Both the position numbers and the translations under genes were made by a program. Below the pieces are notes generated by a model. That model worked only from the letters and a program-made list of their open reading frames with translations, was not told the origin of the DNA and ran no database searches. 8,977 nucleotides of DNA, taken from positions 1 to 8,977 of the forward strand of contig CALFEW010000862.1 in NCBI GenBank assembly GCA_937958365.1, read 5' to 3'. This DNA comes from an uncultured Chloroflexota bacterium. GTDB lineage: Bacteria; Chloroflexota; Anaerolineae; Promineifilales; Promineifilaceae. Positions within the stretch are counted from its first letter, which is position 1, and each line of letters begins with the position of its first letter. This document shows, piece after piece, positions 7,546 through 8,977 of this stretch.

Positions 7546-7904
7546 TCGAGTACTCCTTTTTTCCAGACCCAGACATCCCCCAGGATAAACATGAACATGA
7601 AGATGAACATCACCGCCAGGCCGTAGAGTCCTAAATCACGGAAGGTCATGGCCCAGGGTACGAGTAAGATGATGTCTACGTCGAACAGAATGAACAGTAC
7701 AGCGATGCGGTAAAACTTGACGGGTAAACGACGCTGGGCCTCGCCAATGGCTGTCATGCCAGATTCGTAGGGAGCCTGTTTGCGTAAGGACGGCCGTTTC
7801 GGGCCAAGATTTAGCGACAAAATGGGCAACAGCAGAGCAAAGAACAAGGCTATTCCCAATAATACCGCCAGGGGAAGATAATCAACGAGTATTTGGTTTG
7901 GCAT
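7536..7904 (-). CDS. nuoA: NADH-quinone oxidoreductase subunit A
   Basis: NuoA is a small membrane subunit with three helices next to NuoH at the quinone site and is the first gene of the operon. It has 122 residues. The helices are at about 8-32, 64-86 and 92-112. The conserved loop between helices 1 and 2 has YESG (46-49), followed by RLPVKFYRIAVLFILFDVD (59-77), and the family ending is present as VWVWKKGVLEWE. The acidic pair in helix 2 is D75 and D77; the second position is Glu in most relatives (FDVE, E81 in E. coli). The ATG is at 7902-7904 and the ribosome site is weak. The leader from the predicted promoter is about 50 bases. One ACGGCCGT copy encodes part of KRPS. Confidence 0.97.
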   Translation of the reverse strand: MPNQILVDYLPLAVLLGIALFFALLLPILSLNLGPKRPSLRKQAPYESGMTAIGEAQRRLPVKFYRIAVLFILFDVDIILLVPWAMTFRDLGLYGLAVMFIFMFMFILGDVWVWKKGVLEWE

Positions 7905-7961
7905 AGGCGTTTACTATCTTACTTGAATTCAGGGTGAGGCTAACCTCGTCAAAGCGTGTGC

Positions 7962-7990
7962 ATTCTATCACAAGCAAAAAGGTCTAGCAA
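7962..7990 (-). promoter_or_regulatory. Predicted sigma-70 promoter of the nuo operon (extended -10)
   Basis: On the minus strand TTGCTA (7985-7990, 4 of 6 matches to the -35 consensus) is followed after exactly 17 bases by TAGAAT (7962-7967, 5 of 6 to the -10 consensus). A TG one base before the -10 (7969-7970) makes an extended -10. Transcription should start near 7955, about 50 bases before nuoA. It lies between the sigma-gene terminator and nuoA, where an operon promoter is needed. A short interrupted palindrome (GAGG 7936-7939, CCTC 7944-7947) falls in the predicted early leader; I cannot assign it to a regulator. Confidence 0.72.
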
Positions 7991-8028
7991 AAGATATACG
8001 GCCGGTGAAGCGCGCCCACAACGATGGC

Positions 8029-8036
8029 ACGGCCGT
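8029..8036. repeat. ACGGCCGT palindrome, one of 12 copies in the window
   Basis: This is the only clearly intergenic copy. The others start at 766, 850, 1000, 1441, 1579, 1867, 2478, 2573 (all nuoG), 3322 and 4504 (nuoF) and 7790 (nuoA). A given octamer is expected well under once in 9 kb by chance, even allowing for GC-rich DNA. The distribution resembles the HIP1 octamer of cyanobacteria in being a short palindrome scattered through coding DNA; the sequence itself is different. No function is known to me. Confidence 0.85.
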
Positions 8037-8078
8037 TGGCTCTGGGCCAAATCCGGCATATTCCTCTTTCTCCGGCAC

Positions 8079-8119
8079 AAAAAAAACGCAACGTGTGGCA
8101 CTCTTACCACACGTTGCGT
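8079..8119 (-). terminator. Intrinsic terminator of the sigma factor gene
   Basis: A perfect 13-base stem (ACGCAACGTGTGG at 8086-8098 against CCACACGTTGCGT at 8107-8119) encloses an 8-base loop. On the minus strand the stem is followed directly by a run of eight T (8079-8086, one base shared with the stem). This is a textbook rho-independent terminator for minus-strand transcription coming from the sigma gene, about 45 bases past its stop. The plus strand has no T run after the stem, so it is not bidirectional. It separates the sigma and nuo transcription units. Confidence 0.93.
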
Positions 8120-8139
8120 CATCATTTCGCCGTCAAAAC

Positions 8140-8167
8140 GGAACACGGATTACGGAACACGGACTAC
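8140..8167. repeat. Four 7-base tandem units at the 3' end of the sigma gene
   Basis: On the plus strand the units are GGAACAC, GGATTAC, GGAACAC, GGACTAC, a strict alternation. The last unit covers the TAG stop of the sigma gene (8164-8166). The units are the same family as those at 6465-6506 but in the opposite orientation, with a 16-base exact match (8138-8153). Confidence 0.85.
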
Positions 8168-8977
8168 GTGAGATAATCGCGCAGCGATTTACTACGGCTG
8201 GGATGGCGCAGCTTACGCAATGCTTTGGCTTCAATCTGGCGAATCCGCTCACGGGTAACGCCGAAGCTCTTGCCCACCTCTTCCAGCGTATGGTCTTTGC
8301 CGTCGTTTAAGCCAAAGCGCATTTCCAACACCTCGCGCTCCCGGTCGCTCAGGAAGCTCAGAACGGAGCGGATTTGTTCGCGCAGCAGCTCTTTAGAGGC
8401 GGCGTCTACCGGTTCCACCACGCTTTCATCGGGGATGAAATCGCCGAATTCTGTGGCTTCTTCGTTGTTGCCTACCGGTGTTTCCAACGACATCGGGTCC
8501 ATGGAGATGCGCAGAATGTCACGAATTTTGCTGACGGACTGGCGGTATTTACGGTTTAACACCGGGTCCAATGGCTCATCGGTGTCCATTGACCGGCGAA
8601 TTGCATCTACCTCGTCCGGCGTCAGATAATCCAACTCCAGGGCCAGTTCCTCGACCGAGGGTTCGTGGCCCAATCTTTGCACCAGTTCCCGCTGCATTCG
8701 GACGATTTTGTTGATGGTCTCGTACATATGGACGGGGATGCGGATGGTGCGGGCCTGATCGGCGATGGCCCGACTGACGGCCTGACGAATCCACCAGGTG
8801 GCGTAGGTGCTGAATTTGTACCCTTTGGTATGATCAAACTTCTCCACGGCGCGCAGCAAGCCGACGTTGCCTTCCTGGACCAGGTCCAGCAGGTGGATGC
8901 CACGCCCCATGTAGCGCTTGGCGACGCTGACCACCAGGCGCAAGTTGGCGCGCGTCAGGCTGACTTTGGCTTCTTCG
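8164..8977 (-). CDS. rpoD: Primary sigma-70 factor, RpoD/SigA type (partial, N-terminus beyond window)
   Basis: This subunit directs RNA polymerase to -10/-35 promoters. The 270 residues seen run from the middle of region 2 to the natural C-terminus; the reading frame continues off the right edge. Region 2.1 is ANLRLVVSVAKRYMGRG (10-26). Regions 2.2-2.4 are at 31-84 (DLVQEGNVGLLRAVEKF, then FSTYATWWIRQA and IADQARTIRIPVHM), near-identical to housekeeping factors. Region 3 follows, then the region 3.2 finger (MSLETPVGNNEEATEFGDFIPDE). Region 4 has FLSDREREVLEMRFGL and the helix-turn-helix LEEVGKSFGVTRERIRQIEAKALRKLRHP, ending SKSLRDYLT. Between LTPDEVDAI and ILRISMDPMSLETP there are about 24-26 residues (127-152) not found in E. 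coli or Bacillus factors. The group 1 assignment rests on regions 2 and 4; a close group 2 paralogue cannot be excluded without region 1.1. Confidence 0.93.
   Translation of the reverse strand, partial: EEAKVSLTRANLRLVVSVAKRYMGRGIHLLDLVQEGNVGLLRAVEKFDHTKGYKFSTYATWWIRQAVSRAIADQARTIRIPVHMYETINKIVRMQRELVQRLGHEPSVEELALELDYLTPDEVDAIRRSMDTDEPLDPVLNRKYRQSVSKIRDILRISMDPMSLETPVGNNEEATEFGDFIPDESVVEPVDAASKELLREQIRSVLSFLSDREREVLEMRFGLNDGKDHTLEEVGKSFGVTRERIRQIEAKALRKLRHPSRSKSLRDYLT

Noticed and set aside
8036..8050. Short palindrome TTGGC / GCCAA with a 5-base loop
   Set aside because: A 5-base stem is too short and lacks a T run; likely chance in GC-rich DNA.
7956..8171. Possible small gene in the gap between the sigma gene and nuoA, on either strand
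   Set aside because: The frames run across the terminator, the promoter and the heptamer repeat and have no ribosome site; they are better explained as non-coding.

Overview
The window looks like ordinary chromosomal DNA from a bacterium with a full respiratory complex I. Everything that codes lies on the minus strand, so transcription runs from high to low coordinates. Two units are visible: the 3' part of a primary sigma-70 factor gene (right edge to 8164), and below it the first eight genes of a NADH:quinone oxidoreductase operon in the canonical order nuoA-B-C-D-E-F-G-H, with nuoH cut by the left edge. The remaining membrane genes (nuoI to nuoN) would be expected just beyond position 1.

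The source is probably a member of the Chloroflexota (Anaerolineae/Caldilineae-like). This is inference from the overall look of the proteins, an extra segment in the sigma factor, and the abundance of the palindrome ACGGCCGT and of heptamer repeats. It is not proven by any single marker.

Layout. 8164-8977: sigma factor. 7905-8163: a 259-base gap holding a heptamer repeat, a strong intrinsic terminator for the sigma gene, one copy of the palindrome, and a good extended -10 promoter for nuo. 7536-7904 nuoA, 7063-7545 nuoB and 6539-7063 nuoC overlap at both junctions and look translationally coupled. An 88-base gap with heptamer repeats precedes nuoD (5194-6450). A 52-base gap, again with heptamers, precedes nuoE (4620-5141). 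nuoF (3312-4601) and nuoG (693-3290) follow closely, and a tandem heptamer array covers the nuoG end and the gap to nuoH (1-663).

How the genes work together. NuoE, F and G form the NADH-oxidising arm (FMN plus Fe-S clusters N1a, N3, N1b, N4, N5 and N7). NuoB, C and D form the connecting arm that carries electrons through N2 to quinone. NuoA and NuoH are membrane subunits at the quinone site. All cluster-ligand residues I looked for are present, so the complex should be functional and use NADH rather than ferredoxin or F420.

I found no mobile element, CRISPR array, RNA gene, defence system or unknown gene cassette. The unexplained structure is in the repeats: an octamer palindrome present 12 times, and a family of 7-base tandem repeats in four gene junctions, one of which encodes the last 17 residues of NuoG.
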